Assembly (NCBI GenBank): GCA_964551635.1
Contig: CAZKDZ010000142.1
Location: forward strand, 1 to 15,265
DNA length: 15,265 bases
Reading direction: 5' to 3'
From: JAAXHE01 sp964551635
GTDB lineage: Bacteria > Latescibacterota > UBA2968 > GCA-2709665
Part shown: positions 14,291 through 15,265 of the stretch, one piece after another
Position numbering within the stretch: position 1 is the first letter of the stretch
Layout of the letters: every line of letters begins with the position of its first letter
The notes under the pieces: model-generated
Told to the model about the DNA's origin: nothing
The model's database searches: none
What the model saw: the letters and a program-made list of their open reading frames with translations, nothing else
Position numbers and translations under genes: made by a program

Positions 14291-15265
14291 ATGCCTCCAA
14301 AACGGGTGCTGTTGGCTTTCGCGGCGACTGTGTCGCTGGCCATTGCCGGTCAGGCCATTGCCGGACCCAATGCAAACGCGGTACTCGCCCTTGATCTGAT
14401 TGCCGATGGCGGCGCGGGCAACCGGACGGACGACGGCGTTATCACCGGTACGGTTTCCAATGACGGACAGACCATCGCCGTCGAGGTCTTCGCCACAGGC
14501 GTGAGTACGCCCCTGATCGGCCTGGTCATCACGTTTGACTTTGACGCTTCCGTGCTGTCCTTCGTCAAGGCCGAGAACAGCGCGTTTCCGTTAACGCTTC
14601 CGGAAGGCTCCGTGGGCACAAACTTCGCGTCCGGTACACCGGTGTCATTGACGCCTTCCGGTTTTCTAGCGCGCGCCAAATTCGTGACGATTGCGGATGT
14701 AACCGGCAGGGAGTTTTCCATCGGCATTGACAGGGTCACGCTTGCGGAGAGTACCACGTCCACCGACGTACTTGCCACGACAAATGTGATTACGTTCAAT
14801 GCCACGCCTTCCGGGGCCGACGGCAGCGATGCTTTGTCACTCGACCTCATATCAGACGGCGGGGCGGGCAACCGGATCGATGATGGCGTTACGTCGGGCA
14901 TTGTCAACGGATCGGGAACAACCATCGCGGTGGAGGTTTTCGCTGCGGATGTGAGAACACCCTTGATCGGAATGATCCTCAAATTCGACTTTGACAGTTC
15001 GCTTGTGACCTACGTCAAAGCGGAGAACAGCGCGTTTCCGTTAACGCTTCCGGAAGGCTCCGTGGGCACAAACTTCGCGTCCGGAACACCGGTAACGCTG
15101 ACGCTTTCCGGCTTTCTTGCACGCGCCGAGTTTGAAACGGTCGCGGACGTAAGGGGCCGGGAGTTTTCGATCGGCATTGACATGGTTACACTTGCCGGGA
15201 GCACCACGTCAAGAGAGGTGTTGACGACAACGAACTTGATCACGTTCAATGCAACCTCCTCTCCC
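14291..15265 (+). CDS. Secreted tandem cohesin-like protein, candidate scaffold (3' end missing)
   Basis: The frame is open without a stop for 325 codons to the window end. A signal peptide (VLLAFAATVSLAIAGQAIA) leads to two tandem repeats with an exact 150-codon period (starting near residues 34 and 184). Each begins with LDLI.DGGAGNR.DDGV, then shows the cohesin pattern: strand TIAVEVFA, the core strand PLIGLVITFDFDASVLSFVKAE, a loop with GSVGTNF, and strands GFLARA.F and EFSIGID.VTLA. Cohesin modules are about 140-150 residues and carry the same yD..vL.f core, so length and pattern agree, though identity to classic cohesins would be low. In known systems cohesins bind dockerins and line up clients on a scaffold. 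Five dockerin-like proteins lie just upstream on the same strand, which supports a scaffold role. More repeats or an anchor may follow beyond the window. Confidence 0.8.
   Translation, partial: MPPKRVLLAFAATVSLAIAGQAIAGPNANAVLALDLIADGGAGNRTDDGVITGTVSNDGQTIAVEVFATGVSTPLIGLVITFDFDASVLSFVKAENSAFPLTLPEGSVGTNFASGTPVSLTPSGFLARAKFVTIADVTGREFSIGIDRVTLAESTTSTDVLATTNVITFNATPSGADGSDALSLDLISDGGAGNRIDDGVTSGIVNGSGTTIAVEVFAADVRTPLIGMILKFDFDSSLVTYVKAENSAFPLTLPEGSVGTNFASGTPVTLTLSGFLARAEFETVADVRGREFSIGIDMVTLAGSTTSREVLTTTNLITFNATSSP
14573..14634 (+). repeat. 62-base perfect repeat, copy 1 (copy 2 at 15023-15084)
   Basis: Sixty-two bases inside the two cohesin-like repeats are identical at an offset of exactly 450 bases, while the flanking DNA of the repeats has clearly diverged. 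They encode ENSAFPLTLPEGSVGTNFAS. Confidence 0.9.

Noticed and set aside
14350..14982. Minus-strand open frame of 210 codons, and a similar one at 15010-15249
   Set aside because: Both are mirror images of the cohesin-like repeats on the + strand; the two share sequence only because the + strand repeats do. The + frame has a signal peptide and Shine-Dalgarno.
1..15265. tRNA, rRNA, insertion sequences or transposase genes
   Set aside because: I saw no tRNA-like cloverleaf, no rRNA sequence and no transposase motifs in any gap or open frame.

Overview
The window looks like part of a Gram-negative bacterial chromosome. The evidence is four clear lipobox lipoproteins (and a fifth, atypical one), a BamE/SmpA-like lipoprotein and a probable outer-membrane beta-barrel protein. 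GC content is moderately high by eye. All genes lie on the + strand and are closely packed; the two largest gaps are about 220 bases. I cannot name the species. The repeat-rich secreted proteins (plant-type LRRs, WD40, GLUG, IWSDG repeats) are of the kind I associate with uncultivated marine or sponge-associated bacteria, and the lipoprotein family at 1204-3243 feels pseudomonadotan. Both are impressions, not proof.

Layout. 1-603: end of an LRR protein with a C-terminal dockerin-like module. 704-3243: a lipoprotein block with one BamE-like gene and four tandem genes of one small paralogous family. 3244-3462: a 219-base gap with a perfect palindrome and a 16-base repeat of the next gene's start. 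3463-14068: five secreted or outer-membrane proteins. Four are large mosaics (metzincin protease-WD40-LRR; cadherin-like-IWSDG-GLUG-LRR; IWSDG-FN3; WD40-IWSDG), and each ends exactly in the same 49-residue double EF-hand, dockerin-like module. The fifth (10947-12008) is an internally duplicated beta-barrel-like protein without that module. 14069-14290: a 222-base gap with a REP-like hairpin. 14291-15265: the start of a secreted protein made of tandem 150-residue cohesin-like repeats, still open at the window end.

Main idea. Five proteins with a shared C-terminal dockerin-like module sit beside a gene encoding at least two tandem cohesin-like modules. This is the layout of a scaffold-plus-clients assembly, but the clients are a protease and protein-interaction repeat proteins, with no glycoside hydrolase or carbohydrate-binding module in view. 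I propose a non-cellulosomal cohesin-dockerin surface complex, in which the scaffold displays protease and adhesion or recognition modules. The module assignments come from sequence patterns. The partnership is inference from composition and neighbourhood.
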